64,000 nt of DNA, from NCBI RefSeq assembly GCF_026151205.1, contig NC_087073.1, forward strand, positions 20,984,837 through 21,048,836, given 5' to 3'. The notes under the pieces were generated by a model that was not told the origin of the DNA, did no database searches, and was given only the letters and a program-made list of their open reading frames with translations. The translations under genes and the position numbers were made by a program. Below are positions 10,201 to 25,200 of this stretch, piece after piece. The stretch's first letter is position 1, and every line of letters starts with the position of its first letter. The DNA is from Bolinopsis microptera (Eukaryota > Ctenophora > Tentaculata > Lobata > Bolinopsidae).

Positions 10201-13200
10201 GGACCCAGGAGGAGGACCCAGGAAAAGGCCCCAGGAGGAGGAGGAGGACTGGGGAGGAGGAGAACTGTTGAGGACTGATGAGGAGGACTGAGGACGAGGA
10301 GGAAGAGTAGGAGGAGGACTGAGGAGGGGAGGAGGAAGAGGACTGGGGAGGATCAGGAAGACCCAGGAGGAGGAGGAGGAGGAGGACCCAGGAGGAGAAG
10401 GAGGACTGAGGAGGAGGACTGACGATGACTGAGAAGGAGGAGGACTGAGGAGTACTGAGGAGGATGGCTGAGGAGGACCCAGGAGGAGGACGACTGAGGA
10501 GGACTGAGGAGGATGGCTGAGGAGGATGACTGAGAGGGAAGAGGAGGAGGAGGAGGAGGACTGAGGAGGACTGAGTAGGAGGAGGATGAGGAGGAGGACT
10601 GAATAGGAGGAGGAGGAGGGGGACTGGGGGAGGACTGAGGAGGAGGATGGAGGACTGAGGAGAAGGATGAGGAGGAGGACTGAGGAGGACTGAGGACTGA
10701 GGAGGAAGAGGAGGAGGATGAAGAGGAGCCAGGAGGAGCCAGGAGGAGGACTCAGAAGGAGGACTCAGGAGGAGGAGGAGGACTGGGGAGGAGGAGGACT
10801 GTTGAGGACTGATGAGGAGGCCTGAGGACGAGGAGGAGGAGTAGGAGGAGGACTGAGGAGGGGAGGAGGAAGAGGACTGAGGAAGATCAGGCAGACCCAG
10901 GGGGAGGAGGAGGAAGAGTAGGAGGAGGAAGCATCTAAATGTAATTTCCATTTTTGTCCGTTTTTGTCCTTTTTTGTCTGTTTTTGTCCGCTCTATTTTT
11001 TGTCCGTTTTGAAAATATAGGGTACCGAACGGACAAAAAAATGATCCCCCTATAACAGCAAAAATTGAACATTTTATTTAGCAATTTAGGTGTCCATTAA
11101 TGTCCGCCTATGTCAACCTATGTCCGCCTATGTCCGTCTATGTCCGCCTATGTCCGCCTATGTCCGTCTATGTCCGCCTATGTCCGCCTATGTCCGCCTA
11201 TGTCCTGTCCTTTTTGGATTCTATGAGACAAGCGGACATAGACGGACGTGACACCCCCCCCCCCCCTACATAACACTATTTTTATTTATTGTTAATGTTA
11301 TGTACTCTGTTGTGTGTGTCTTACAATCTTAAATATAATCTCGGGTACTAAAATTGACGCGATGTTTAGGCTCAGTTTGGTCAAGTTAATAAGCTTATAA
11401 GAGTAGCTGAGTGGTGTGGTGTGGTGTGGTGTGGTGTGGTGTGGTGTGGTGTGGTGTGGTGTGGTGTGGTGTGGTGTACCTGAATAACGAGATATAAGAT
11501 CATTACCTGAATAACGTGGAGACCTTTGTTTCTGAGTGCTCGGCAAAGCCTCACTAAATGCTGTACTGCGTCGTTGAAAAACACAAGGTGGTAATCCTGG
11601 GGTAGTATTAATTAAGGAACTAGAATTAGTTAGTATTAAGTTAGAATATTATAAATAGATTATGAAGAAATTAATAATCAATTTACATTAAATTCATTAA
11701 GAAACATGAATGATCCGTACTTTGATTGACAATTTTAATCTTTTAATTATCTCCAGTTCGTGGTAGCGAAAAGCATAATTTCATGGGCAGCACAGTGGTG
11801 CATCGCGCTACAACGTTTAATTAATTCTCAGATTTACAACTGAGCCCGATTTACTGCCCCCACGTACTGGTTTTAAGTGTTTTCAGCTTGGATTACTAGA
11901 CGTTACTATATTTCCGGTAAATGGAGGATCTACTTTAAATGACAGGTTAAAGCAAGGTACCTTACGAGACATATTTATATGGTACGAAATTTGGGGATTT
12001 TTGGAAAAAATGGGAAAAAATCCCCATATTTTCGTACTGAATTTCTGAAATTTCGTACTGAATTACTGTATTTCTGAAAAAAATCCCCATATTTTCGTTC
12101 CCCCATAATTTCGATCCCCGCTAATTATGATCCACATAAATATGTCTTGTAAGGTAGACAGGTTGGGAACCGGTTCCTGACCGGGTAGAGCCGGTAAAGA
12201 ACAGGTTCAACTCGATTAAACCATTTAGTGACCTAAGCTGCGACTATATATAATACTACAGCTGAACCAGTTGCGAGTTTAATCGACTTGCTATATATCG
12301 TGCCAAGAACCACAATATTACCCTAAAAGGACGGATCATTCCTATAAAAGCTGAACCCGTCAGAGCAGCTTCTTTATTAAACCTGAGATTCGCTGACATT
12401 GAATCTGTTCTGCATATCAGTGAGCGTCTGTATGAGCTGTTTGTTGTCCGGGACTATCCGGTATCTTTTAACTGTTTCCTCTGATGACAACTGGATGTGG
12501 AAATCTGTAAACATTATCCGAGCGTCATTGAGGTGCCGTTTGGTAAATACCATCTTCGTCGCTAACTCCTGGGGAAATAGTATGTCTGGGCTGCTATTAC
12601 AAGCGTAAACGAAGCTGGTGAGCGATCATCGGTTTTGTGAAAATTATAATTTATTTATGTTTTAAATTTTCGTACCAATAAGTTGACATCCTTTCGGGGT
12701 TTAAAATGTCATTTTTAAACGACAACTTAGCTTTAAAATCAACGTTTGCATACCATTGAAAAATAGAACTAGCACAAACCTTGAAATATTTTTGCATGGA
12801 ATCGACCTGAAAACCACAAAACTTTTCCCTCTCCTTTTCTGAAGTGAGTTTATCACAGAATACCCGTGATGTCTCGTGAGCGTAGAGTCTAACTACAGCG
12901 TCCTGGGAAGTTAGATCCGCGGCTCCACAGCTCATCATTCCCAGATAGAACTGAGAATAGGGACAATTTAATTAAGATTACAATTTTAAGACTAAGTTTT
13001 CAAGACTAAATCGAGGCTATTTAATCATTCGCTAGATCGCCACATATCATAGGTCTGCCTTTAGCGAATTATCCTAATGATCAGGGTCACAATCATAGTC
13101 ATACAGTACGACGAGCCACCACCGAACCCTGGCCTTAGCAACCCGGCCTTAGCAACCCTGCCTTAGCAGCACCAACTAATGCACAAACTAATGCACAAAG

Positions 13201-16200
13201 TAATGAACAAACTAATGCACTTTGTCTGAAGAAGAACGCCGTCACTAGTTTACCCCTTATTCCTTAACAGGGACAAAAGGATTTCGCGATTATTTTGGCC
13301 AAAAATCGCGGTACCGCGAAATTTAACAGGCTATACATTAAACTATACATGAAATTTGTCGCGGAGAATGGGAAATTTCGCGATTTCGTACATGCCGCGA
13401 AATCCTTTTGTCCCTGTTCCTTAAACATCACTCACACGAGCAAGTTCAGGTTGTTGTTTTGTAAGGGTCCCTCTATTGGATCCTTTTGCAACCTCCTTAT
13501 TAACCGGTATTGACACTTTTTGGTTTGATAACATTTACTGGTAACGGATTTACTGGTAACGGATTTACTGGTAACGGGTTTACTGGTTACGGATTTACTG
13601 GTTACGGGTTTACTGGTTGAGGATTTCTCTTTGGATTTCGGATTTGATTTTAGTACCGCTGATCTGATATTATCTACGTTGTAATTATATAGATATATTT
13701 TCATAAAACTTGTAAAACTATTTTGAGCGCAATACCGACCATTATTACATGTGAAGTACCTGTCGGAGAGAGTGCATGTTGAACATGTAATGTAGTTTGG
13801 AGGGTTTAGGTTTGAAGCTCATCATGACCTGTTGATAAAGGTACAGTCCGGCTGTACACAGCGGTCCAACTGTTCTCTGGACCTCCTCCGGGAAACTGAG
13901 GAGACAAATAGTTGTTAACAAGGTGAATACGGGGGGGGGGGGGGGGCCTGAATACCTGTCCATAGCTAGTGTTAACAAGGTGAATACGGGGGGGGGGGGG
14001 GGGGCGGGGGCTGAATACCTGTCCATAGCTAGTGTTAACAAGGTGAATACGGGGGGGGGGGGGGCGGGGGCTGAATTTACCTGTCCATAGCTAGTGTTAA
14101 CAAGGTGAATACGGGGGGGGGGGGGGGGGGGCGGGGGCTGAATACCTGTCCATAGCTAGTGTTAACAAAGTGAATACGGGGGGGGGGGGGGGGGGGCGGG
14201 GGCTGAGTACCTGTCTATAGCTAGTGTTAACAAGGTGAATACGGGGGGGGGGGCTGAATACCTGTCCATAGCTAGTGTTAACAAGGTGAATACGGGGGGG
14301 GGGGGGGGCGGGGGCTGAATACCTGTCCATAGCTAGTGTTAACAAGGTGAATACGGGAGGGGGGGGGGGGCGGGGGCTGAATACCTGTCCATAGCTAGTG
14401 TTAACAAGGTGAATACAGGGGGGGGGGAGGGGGCGGGGGCTGAATACCTGTCCATAGCTAGTGTCAACAAGGTGAATACGGGGGGGGGGGCGGGGGCTGA
14501 ATTTACCTGTCCATAGCTAGTGTTAACAAGGTGAATACGGGGGGGGGGGCGGGGGCTGAATACCTGTCCATAGCTAGTGTTAACAAGGTGAATACGGGGG
14601 GGGGGGGGGGGGCGGGGGCTGAATACCTGTCCATAGCTAGTGTTAACAAGGTGAATACGGGGGGGGGGGAGGGGGCGGGGGCTGAATACCTGTCCATAGC
14701 TAGTGTCAACAAGGTGAATACGGGGGGGGGGGGGGGGGGCGGGGGCTGAATACCTGTCCATAGCTAGTGTTAACAAGGTGAATACGGGGGGGGGGGGGCG
14801 GGGGCTGAATACCTGTCCATAGCTAGTGTTAACAAGGTGAATACGGGGGGGGGGGGGGGGGGCGGGGGCTGAATACCTGTCCATAGCTAGTGTTAACAAG
14901 GTGAATACGGGGGGGGGGGGGGGGGCGGGGGCTGAATACCTGTCCATAGCTAGTGTTAACAAGGTGAATACGGGGGGGGGGGGGGGGGGGGCTGAATACC
15001 TGTCCATAGCTAGTGTTAACAAGGTGAATACGGGGGGGGGGGGGGGCGGGGGCTGAATACCTGTCCATAGCTAGTGTTAACAAGGTGAATACGGGGGGGG
15101 GGGGGGGGGGGAGAGGGGGCGGGGCTGAATACCTGTCCATAGCTAGTGTTAACAAGGTGAATACGGGGGGGGGGGGGGGGGGCGGGGGCTGAATACCTGT
15201 CCATAGCTAGTGTTAACAAGGTGAATACGGGGGGGGGGGGGGGGGCTGAATACCTGTCCATAGCTAGTGTTAACAAGGTGAATACGGGGGGGGGGGGGCG
15301 GGGGCTGAATACCTGTCCATAGCTAGTGTTAACAAGGTGAATACGGGGGGGGGGGGGGGGGGGCGGGGGCTGAATACCTGTCCATAGCTAGTGTTAACAA
15401 GGTGAATACGGGGGGGGGGCGGGGGCTGAATACCTGTCCATAGCTAGTGTTAACAAGGTGAATACGGGGGGGGGGGCTGAATACCTGTCCATAGCTAGTG
15501 TTAACAAGGTGAATACGGGGGGGGGGGGGGGGGGGGCGGGGGCTGAATACCTGTCCATAGCTAGTGTTAACAAGGTGAATACGGGGGGGGGGGGGCGGGG
15601 GCTGAATACCTGTCCATAGCTAGTGTTAACAAGGTGAATACGGGGGGGGGGGCGGGGGCTGAATACCTGTCCATACCTAGTGTTAACAAGGTGAATACGG
15701 GGGGGGGGGGCGGGGGCTGAATACCTGTCCATAGCTAGTGTTAACAAGGTGAATACGGGGGGGGGGGGGGCGGGGGCTGAATACCTGTCCATAGCTAGTG
15801 TTAACAAGGTGAATACGGGGGGGGGGGGGGGGGCGGGGGCTGAATACCTGTCCATAGCTAGTGTTAACAAGGTGAATACGGGGGGGGGGGGCTGAATACC
15901 TGTCCATAGCTAGTGTTAACAAGGTGAATACGGGGGGGGGGGGCGGGGGCTGAATACCTGTCCATAGCTAGTGTTAACAAGGTGAATACGGGGGGGGGGG
16001 GGCGGGGGCTGAATACCTGTCCATAGCTAGTGTTAACAAGGTGAATACGGGGGGGGGGGGGGGCGGGGGCTGAATACCTGTCCATAGCTAGTGTTAACAA
16101 GGTGAATACGGGGGGGGGGGGGGGGGCGGGGGCTGAATACCTGTCCATAGCTAGTGTTAACAAGGTGAATACGGGGGGGGGGGGCTGAATACCTGTCCAT

Positions 16201-19200
16201 AGCTAGTGTTAACAAGGTGAATACGGGGGGGGGGGGGGGGGCGGGGGCTGAATACCTGTCCATAGCTAGTGTTAACAAGGTGAATACGGGGGGGGGCGGG
16301 GGCTGAATACCTGTCCATAGCTAGTGTTAACAAGGTGAATACGGGGGGGGGGGGCGGGGGCTGAATACCTGTCCATAGCTAGTGTTAACAAGGTGAATAC
16401 GGGGGGGGGGGGGGGGGGGCTGAATACCTGTCCATAGCTAGTGTTAACAAGGTGAATACGGGGGGGGGGGGGGGCGGGGGCTGAATACCTGTCCATAGCT
16501 AGTGTTAACAAGGTGAATACGGGGGGGGGGGGGGCGGGGGCTGAATACCTGTCCATAGCTAGTGTTAACAAGGTGAATACGGGGGGGGGGGGGGGGGGGG
16601 GGGCGGGGGCTGAATACCTGTCCATAGCTAGTGTTAACAAGGTGAATACGGGGGGGGGGGGGCGGGGGCTGAATACCTGTCCATAGCTAGTGTTAACAAG
16701 GTGAATACGGGGGGGGGGGGCGGGGGCTGAATACCTGTCCATAGCTAGTGTTAACAAGGTGAATACGGGGGGGGGGGGGGGGGGGGGGGGGCGGGGGCTG
16801 AATACCTGTCCATAGCTAGTGTTAACAAGGTGAATACGGGGGGGGGGGGGGGGGCTGAATACCTGTCCATAGCTAGTGTTAACAAGGTGAATACGGGGGG
16901 GGGGGCTGAATACCTGTCCATAGCTAGTGTTAACAAGGTGAATACGGGGGGGGGGGGGGGGCGGGGGCTGAATACCTGTCCATAGCTAGTGTTAACAAGG
17001 TGAATACGGGGGGGGGCGGGGGCTGAATACCTGTCCATAGCTAGTGTTAACAAGGTGAATACGGGGGGGGGGGGGGGGGCGGGGGCTGAATACCTGTCCA
17101 TAGCTAGTGTTAACAAGGTGAATACGGGGGGGGGGGGCTGAATACCTGTCCATAGCTAGTGTTAACAAGGTGAATACGGGGGGGGGCGGGGGCTGAATAC
17201 CTGTCCATAGCTAGTGTTAACAAGGTGAATACGGGGGGGGGGGGGCGGGGGCTGAATACCTGTCCATAGCTAGTGTTAACAAGGTGAATACGGGGGGGGG
17301 GGGGGCGGGGGCTGAATACCTGTCCATAGCTAGTGTTAACAAGGTGAATACGGGGGGGGGGGGGGGGCGGGGGCTGAATACCTGTCCATAGCTAGTGTTA
17401 ACAAGGTGAATACGGGGGGGGGGGCGGGGGCTGAATACCTGTCCATAGCTAATGTTAACAAGGTGAATACGGGGGGGGGGGGGGCGGTGGCTGAATACCT
17501 GTCCATAGCTAGTGTTAACAAGGTGAATACGGGGGGGGGGGGGGCTGAATACCTGTCCATAGCTAGTGTTAACAAGGTGAATACGGGGGGGGGGGGGGGG
17601 GCGGGGGCTGAATACCTGTCCATAGCTAGTGTTAACAAGGTGAATACGGGGGGGGGGGGGGGGGGGGCTGAATACCTGTCCATAGCTAGTGTTAACAAGG
17701 TGAATACGGGGGGGGGGGGGGGGCGGGGGCTGAATACCTGTCCATAGCTAGTGTTAACAAGGTGAATACGGGGGGGGGGGGGGGGGGCTGAATACCTGTC
17801 CATAGCTAGTGTTAACAAGGTGAATACGGGGGGGGGGGGGGGCGGGGGCTGAATACCTGTCCATAGCTAGTGTTAACAAGGTGAATACGGGGGGGGGGGG
17901 GGGGCGGGGGCTGAATACCTGTCCATAGCTAGTGTTAACAAGGTGAATACGGGGGGGGGGGGGGGGGGGGGTAGGAGTTCTGGCTGTGACTGGTTGACTA
18001 ACATGATTACTTATTAGCCTAGATATTAGATAGGTGTTTTCAATAATAACAGTATTGGACCTGTTGATGATGTAGTATCTGCCAAGTTTAGCCTGTAGAA
18101 TGTGTTGGGTGGTGGAGAGAGTGGGTGTGGGCATGTTGATAACACTGAAGTATTGGAGAAGTCTGCTCGGGATGTTGACTGGTACTCGACCTGATACCGT
18201 ACAAGTAGCTGCGATCGTGACGTCGTCTACTGACTGCGGGGATATAGTCAGACTTGGCAAACAGCCAAAACAAAGATATAATTTGACACTCGTTTTTTAT
18301 GATCTGAGAAATTGATAGAGGTGGCAGTTAACAGCAGATATTTTGGAGGTATTTCTACAACTGAATCGGCTAGTTATTAAATAACCTTGTTGAATGGGAA
18401 AAATGTCGGATAGGCCAAGGAATTTCTTAAATGAGATTGTCGGTCTACTTGCTCAGAATTCAGATATTTTAAAGTAAAAAGGACCTTCTACTACTCTTAT
18501 TCTGTATCACATATCGTCCACTACAATCACTCATTTCCCAACTGCAAGTGTTGAAGGCTACAGTATGCACTGCATACTAGACATTATCAGTGAAGTATTT
18601 GACCCGGACCTCACGTACGCGAGTTGTGGAGACATGGGAAATATGTTATCTAAATATTCCACCCGATTTGTTAAATTCCTGGTGAGGTCAGAGATTTTCT
18701 AACCAAGCGGCAAGCTTCTTTATAATTCTACACATGAGTTTATTCGCGTCTATGATATTATTCGCTTGAAAGTAAGGAGAATGCAGCCACGCCCCACTGC
18801 ACAAGCCCTCATTGTGGAGCCATGGATAAAAGATAAGCTTGCTCATACTGCAGTTTTATATCTTCTTTATATTTACCATGATATAATGTATATAAGTATT
18901 ATACTTATATAGCTATTTAGCGCGAACCCGTCGAAATGTAGAGCTCATTAACCAGACTTATAGCAGTGAACACTCCGTGTTTAAAGAGCTAGCATTCTGC
19001 AAGATTGGATGACTACCAGATCCTGGTGGAACCTAAGCGATCCATAATATCATGACAGGCCCTATTAGTTTGGGGAGATTTTCCATTCGTTGGGTCAGGT
19101 GCTCATAGTTAAGGTTGCAATTATCTTTTCATCATTCCAGCCGAGTTCAATACCGGAGAGCACGTGATGCCCAAATAAGGGCATTCAAATTTTAATTTTG

Positions 19201-22200
19201 AGAGGGAAAGTGCTCAGAGCAAGGACCATTCCATATAGACCATGTTAACTGCGAAACCTCATCTACCAGCTAACTAGCTTACCAGGGGACATAGCAAGGG
19301 GCCCATTATACAATTAAACCAACTCCGTATCAGTTGGGTCCGTGAGTTTAGGGAATGATCAAGTTAGTGTGGGATTAAAGTTTAACCAGGCCACTTCACA
19401 TCATGGTTCAATAATACGAACGTTTTAATTCTAACTGAAAAGCTTCACCTTCCAACTGTAGCGGTTGATGTCGTAGAATCCGTCATTTCCGATGAACTGC
19501 CTTAGAAACTCTAGGGGAGGTTGTGCACCGTACTGTTCTGGTAGAGGCATGTTTAGGTCTTCCACGAACATCACCAGCTGCGGATAAAACAAGGTTTCGC
19601 TATCTAGATACTATCTGATACCCCAGTATAAAGGTATAATCAGCTAGATAGGGTGTAAGTCTTATCGTGCGTCATATTTGTTGATTACGAAATTTAATTT
19701 TTAAATCCAAATGTTTTGTACTTTCAGTTGGTTTTACCGTTTTTCCGACAGGAGGTCCCATAAGATCTCGTCCTAGTTTGTTGAGATTCCTCGCAAAAAA
19801 CGCCTGGATGTTCTCTGCTTTAGTTTGGCCGTTCATCAGCATTTTGGCAGATATAAATTCTTTTTTGTTTCCGAATAAAAATTCGTCCGGAGCCTTTTCC
19901 TCCTCAGGTTTGATCCACTCCTGGATATTATCTGCCAGTGTTGAGTGGCAGCTGGGTATCCCTGCTATGTCGTATAGATGAACCTGAAAATATTGTTCCA
20001 TTCTTAAATTCCTTGTTTCCCCTGATACCAATTTTAGAATGTTTAGGCTCGATATAATCAGTGAGTTTGATAATTAATTGATCATTAGATGATCATAGAA
20101 TAGAAAGTAAACAACAATCCTTACGGTTAATTATAAATTGAGCCGTAATCTGATCATTGTTTAAATAATCGGTAGGAGTCTGGGACATGATATTGCTATG
20201 AAATCAATTAATTTTGAAATTGAATGGTTGAAATATTTACTTTGGGCGTAAGAGTCAGGATTGTAACAGTTACGTATTAATTAAAGGTGGAATGTTTCCT
20301 CTGATAAGGGGAGTTCGATTAAGATCAATTCGGTTCTTGTTTCGATAATTTCAAGTTAGTTAATGTTGAGGCTCATAGACTGCGAGTAGTATTAAACTTT
20401 CTAGGCTCATAGACTGCGAGTAGTATTAAACTTTCTATATACGGCTCGTACTTTATACCCATCTATGAATTTATGTTGTTGAATTAAATTAAAACACCAC
20501 GCTTCATCTTACAAACAAATTGAGTTTTCATTGTCATATTAGTCTATTAGTCAATTAATAGATTATGCCGCATAACGATGGAAATCTCAACAGTTTTTAA
20601 AGCAATAAGCGATCCCATTCACAACTCTAAACATTTTAATTTAAATTTCCCTTCGGACTGCAGCTCCACGATTATACTCCTGTATTCAATATCTTTGTGG
20701 GTATATGATCAGACTCAAACAAGATATAATTTCTACTTAATTAGAGGACCATGCTTAAAGATGGATCCAAACTTGTAGGATACAAACTTACAAACTTGTA
20801 TAGTACTTTAGTCGGATATTTCTTCGGGTACCAAAGATACTCCGCATGAGCGTTTGTTGATGCATTATTATGTCACTAATTAGCTCGAAATATACATAAT
20901 ACATCAATTTAATACAATAAATAAATATAATAGTCAACACAATATTAAGTATTTCCTTAATTAGCTTCATTACAATCTAAATAGAAGTCTTCATTTCACT
21001 ATGATCGTACGATCGTTTCTTTTTCTTTTTCATGACGATCATAGAGTGAAGACAGTGAAGTCTTCATAGCAGTTGATAACAATGGATATGTTATCCTGAC
21101 ATCAAAATAAGCGTCTTGGCCAGCTCTCCAAAAGCCTTTCGCCCTGATGTCCAATTCCGCTGCATCGGCCGTATTTCTGAATTCATCGGATTGAGCCTCT
21201 ATTATTGGCTGGAGAGGTGGCTCCGTTTGAACATCATGTTGCACGATTTCGAGAAGTCCTGCAATGAAGTCTCTGATATTATCGTGTCTCATGTGAACAA
21301 ATCCCCCTCTCTTGCAATTTAGTGCGTGTGTTATCATGAATTTTTGGGAGCAAGGACAGAATGTTGGAAATCCTTTCAATTTCCGATGGTAACGCATATT
21401 TATTGCGTCCTGGAATTCAGATCGGTTGAGATCGAATCTCTGCCTTTTAATAGGTAGGACAGCCAACCAATTTGACGCTCCTTTTTCCCTTGCCAGTTCT
21501 ATAGACCTTTTAACTCTTCTAGTTCTTATATATAATACACCTTTGGGTACCCGCTACCTTTGTTAATTGTATTAAATGATTGGAAGTAGAGGGAATTGAG
21601 CTGCTTTGGTCCTTTATTTTTTATTCGACTAATGCCTTTGTGATTCTATTAGATGCCGCAAAATCTCTTGGAGCCATCTCATTAGCTCTAAATTGATTTA
21701 CTCCCGATTAATGTTCCTTCCTGGTTGACGTCTTACTCATTAGATGGCTCCTAGAAAGAGAATACAGTTTCCTTCAACCATTTTTGTAGTCCAACTTACG
21801 AGAGTTTTTGTGAAACTAACAATTTCGATTGTACTTTGAAATTACTTGTAACAATTAAAATTTGTCATTAAAACCACCCGGGCACCGTCCCGGTTTACAA
21901 CCAATCAATGTGTCGCCCCGAGTGCAGCACATTAATCTCATTTACAATAATAGATGCGAATTGGTGGTGAAACAAAATAATTTAGATGCGTAACAATGGA
22001 TCTGGGAATTGACTTGTCAATGCTGGATGCTGATTGGTTAATCACGTCCCCGCCAGTATCCAGATCTATTAGTTTTGCTAAACTCGACCTAGTGAAGCAT
22101 TCATAATTCATATGTGATCTGTAAATTGTAATTTACATAAACGATGCTTTAATGTTTATGATGTTTGGTTATGAGGCATCTGATCACGTATATATTTATA

Positions 22201-25200
22201 TTATATAAGGTTCATTTGTGGCGATACATACCCCACATCATCCCATCATAATATAAGACAACTGTTTTTAAAATAAGCATCGAGTTTTCATTCAAGTTTA
22301 ACAAAATGTTTATTCCTAGCTTGCTAGATTTTGTTGATACAGGGTGTTCCAAGACTCTATTTTATGAAGGAGCAAATTAGATGCAATCGTTTTAGGAATG
22401 CTTCATAGGTCTTACATTTTCGTTATTTCTTGCAAAATCGTCTCAAAACTCATTTTTTTCTTCACAATTTTGCATTCTTTTAAAATTTCAAAATCTGCTA
22501 TATCAGACGATCACCCCTAGGGCGCGAGGTACAGAGGCCACAGCTGTAGTCCTTTATAACGGGGTAGACTAGTTTAAAGCCAGATCAGCAAATCAATAAA
22601 ATAAAATCATGAGCAAATTGGTTTTTATCAAAATATTATCATCTAGTTTCGCCAATTGTCAATATCTGATTCAGTTTTGAAAAATGGATCATGAAATTTA
22701 GTTATGAAGGGAGGAAAATTCCAAGGTTCCACCCCTCAGTGATTCAAAGACTCAAAATATTTTTTGAGGAGAAAGCTTTGTGCCATCCATTTTGCATTCC
22801 TTGATTGTGCAGTAAAGTTTTTACAGGCCCTAAAATTACAGGCCCTTAAAAGCTTAATTACAGGCCCTAAAATGACGACCTGTTTCTCACCAGATATTAT
22901 CAACTAATCGTTTTCTTCAGGGGCTGCTTGCTGCTTAATTAATGACATTATTGCTGTAATGACATTTGTCAAGCAATAATCGGCATCATGCTCAACGTCT
23001 GATTTATGAAATCTTCCCATACATTATTATTAATTGGATTAGCTTATTAGGCGGGCAAGCAGCAAACCCTTTTTACATCGTCTCAACTCGTTCTAGACTT
23101 GATCCTCATGTGTCTTTACACTTTATCACGCAGAAGGTCAGTCCTCTATTATCTTATTTTCCCAAAATGCTCTTGGTTTGTTCTCAAGATATTGATCGGC
23201 TCTGTAATTTATGAACTATTAGAAAACTCGAACTGCTCACGCTCACATCATGCAGTTACATTGATGAGTTGTTTGACAGTTGACTGACAATTTTGACTAC
23301 AGCAGTGCCACAGAACAATAATCTTCTATCGCAAAAATTCTATAGATTGAATAATTAATATTCTTTGCGTCAAAATATATATCTGTTATTTTTATTCTGT
23401 CTCGGTAATAGAGCAATTAATATATTACTAAACGGCTTCCATCAGTTATTCAGATAAAGGACACATTTATCAGTTTCAAAATGAAAACCAAAAGCAATTT
23501 TCATAGCCTATAAACAAGTGAGAGAGTTATGGCAGATGAAGAGGTGGACACGAAGCTTAATGTGGTCGGTATGGTCGGACTCATTGTCTTCTATCTCATC
23601 ATTTTCTTCGCTGGAATTCTTTCACACAAGTAAGCATTATATATTAATTACTCGACTGAATTTTTTTCGATATCGTTGCTTTACAGTTTGCACGACTAAG
23701 TAGGCAAAGTAATCTTATAATTATTAAAGATTATTAAGCCCACCACCAAATTCAGAGTGCTAAAGAGGAAAGGAAGGAAGGAAATCCAAAAGACCCAGGT
23801 GGCTAACCATACTGAAGACATGATGTTGGCTGGTCGGGACATCAACTACTTCGTGGGCGTCTTCACCATGACAGCAACGTGGGTTGGGGGAGGTTATATA
23901 AACGGTAAGCCCCAGTAAACATCAGTCTGCATCAGTACACCATGGAAAAGGCATCAACTTCATCGTTAGTTGGCGTCTCTTCTGTATCGACCTGCGTGAA
24001 GGGCCCTGGATGGTAAGCTTAAATTGTCGTTGATTTTTTGATCTAAATGTTCGTGATGTTATGATATCACGTGATATTATGATCTGCCTGTCATTTTAAT
24101 TCGAGCATTTTGATGTTTTTCGCTCTGATCAGACTCGAATAGGGACAATTTTTATTAGAGAAAAAGTTTCGTTTAATCGTGAAATATCTTATCCGAAGTT
24201 CATTAAAAATATTCGAGTCCGATCAGGCAACAACAAGAAATCCGAACTAAATGCTAGAGACAAAAGGAGGCTGCACTATGAGACATGAGACTTCTGCTTC
24301 AAACGCTTTCAAAGCAGAGTTTACCAACTTTTCTCAACGAGACTAATCATGCTAACTATGAACTGCTTTTCAGAAAGGTTCAGCTAATGACATCATTTTC
24401 CTTCAGCAAGGCACATTGGCAGACAAAGATTTCTTGCAAACCCGCATTTTCAGTTCATGACAGAAGAAAGTCAAAAAATCAACGACAAAAATATTTAAGC
24501 TTTACTTAGTAAACCGAAAATCCCCGAAAAATATACTTTTATGTTATGTCCAGTTGTGATATTTAATCTTGATAAACATGTATTTATTATTCTTTTTAAC
24601 AATCATGTAACAACAAACCTCTTCTCATCAGACTTTCTCAATCCAGATTTCGAAGTGTTCCCACTTTTATTAAGGTTACTGAATACTCAACCGATTTATA
24701 CCCAGATAATAACTTTTAACTTTTTAGGGACAACCGAGTCCGTTATCAAGAATGGGTTAGTCTGGACACAAGCCCCTATCGGTTACTCAATTTCACTGTT
24801 TTTGGGTGGCCTTTTTTTTGCCGAGAAGATGAGATCAAAGAGTTATGTGACGATGCTTGATCCACTGCAAATAAAATACGGCAAACCCCTCGGAGCTTTC
24901 TTTTACATCCCTGCTTTTGCTGGAGAGGTTGGTAACTTTCACTTTCACTTTCATAAAATATTAACAAGAGGATCTGGAAATATAGTAAAAAAAGTTAAAT
25001 TCAAACATAATTGACCTTAAATAATTTCAGATTCTTTGGTCCGCATCCTATCCTAGCTGCTCTGGGAACTTCTCTCCGAGTAATCTGTGGTATTAATGAC
25101 ACGGCCTCCATTATCGTCAGTGCTGCAATTGCTATGACCTACACTCTTTTCGGAGGTTTGCAACAGGGTTTTGTCTTTGTGTGATCCGCGATCGTGACCA

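Noticed and set aside
9956-10951. 331-codon Ser/Leu/Pro-rich ORF
   Set aside because: Translation of GAG/GGA polypurine repeat inside a foldback element; no domain and no normal composition.
13745-18260. Many Pro-rich frames ([10 protein letters not shown] type) and their Gly-rich antisense frames
   Set aside because: Translations of the G-tract minisatellite. Only the short dynein exons at 13760-13895 and 18061-18233 at its edges are real coding sequence.
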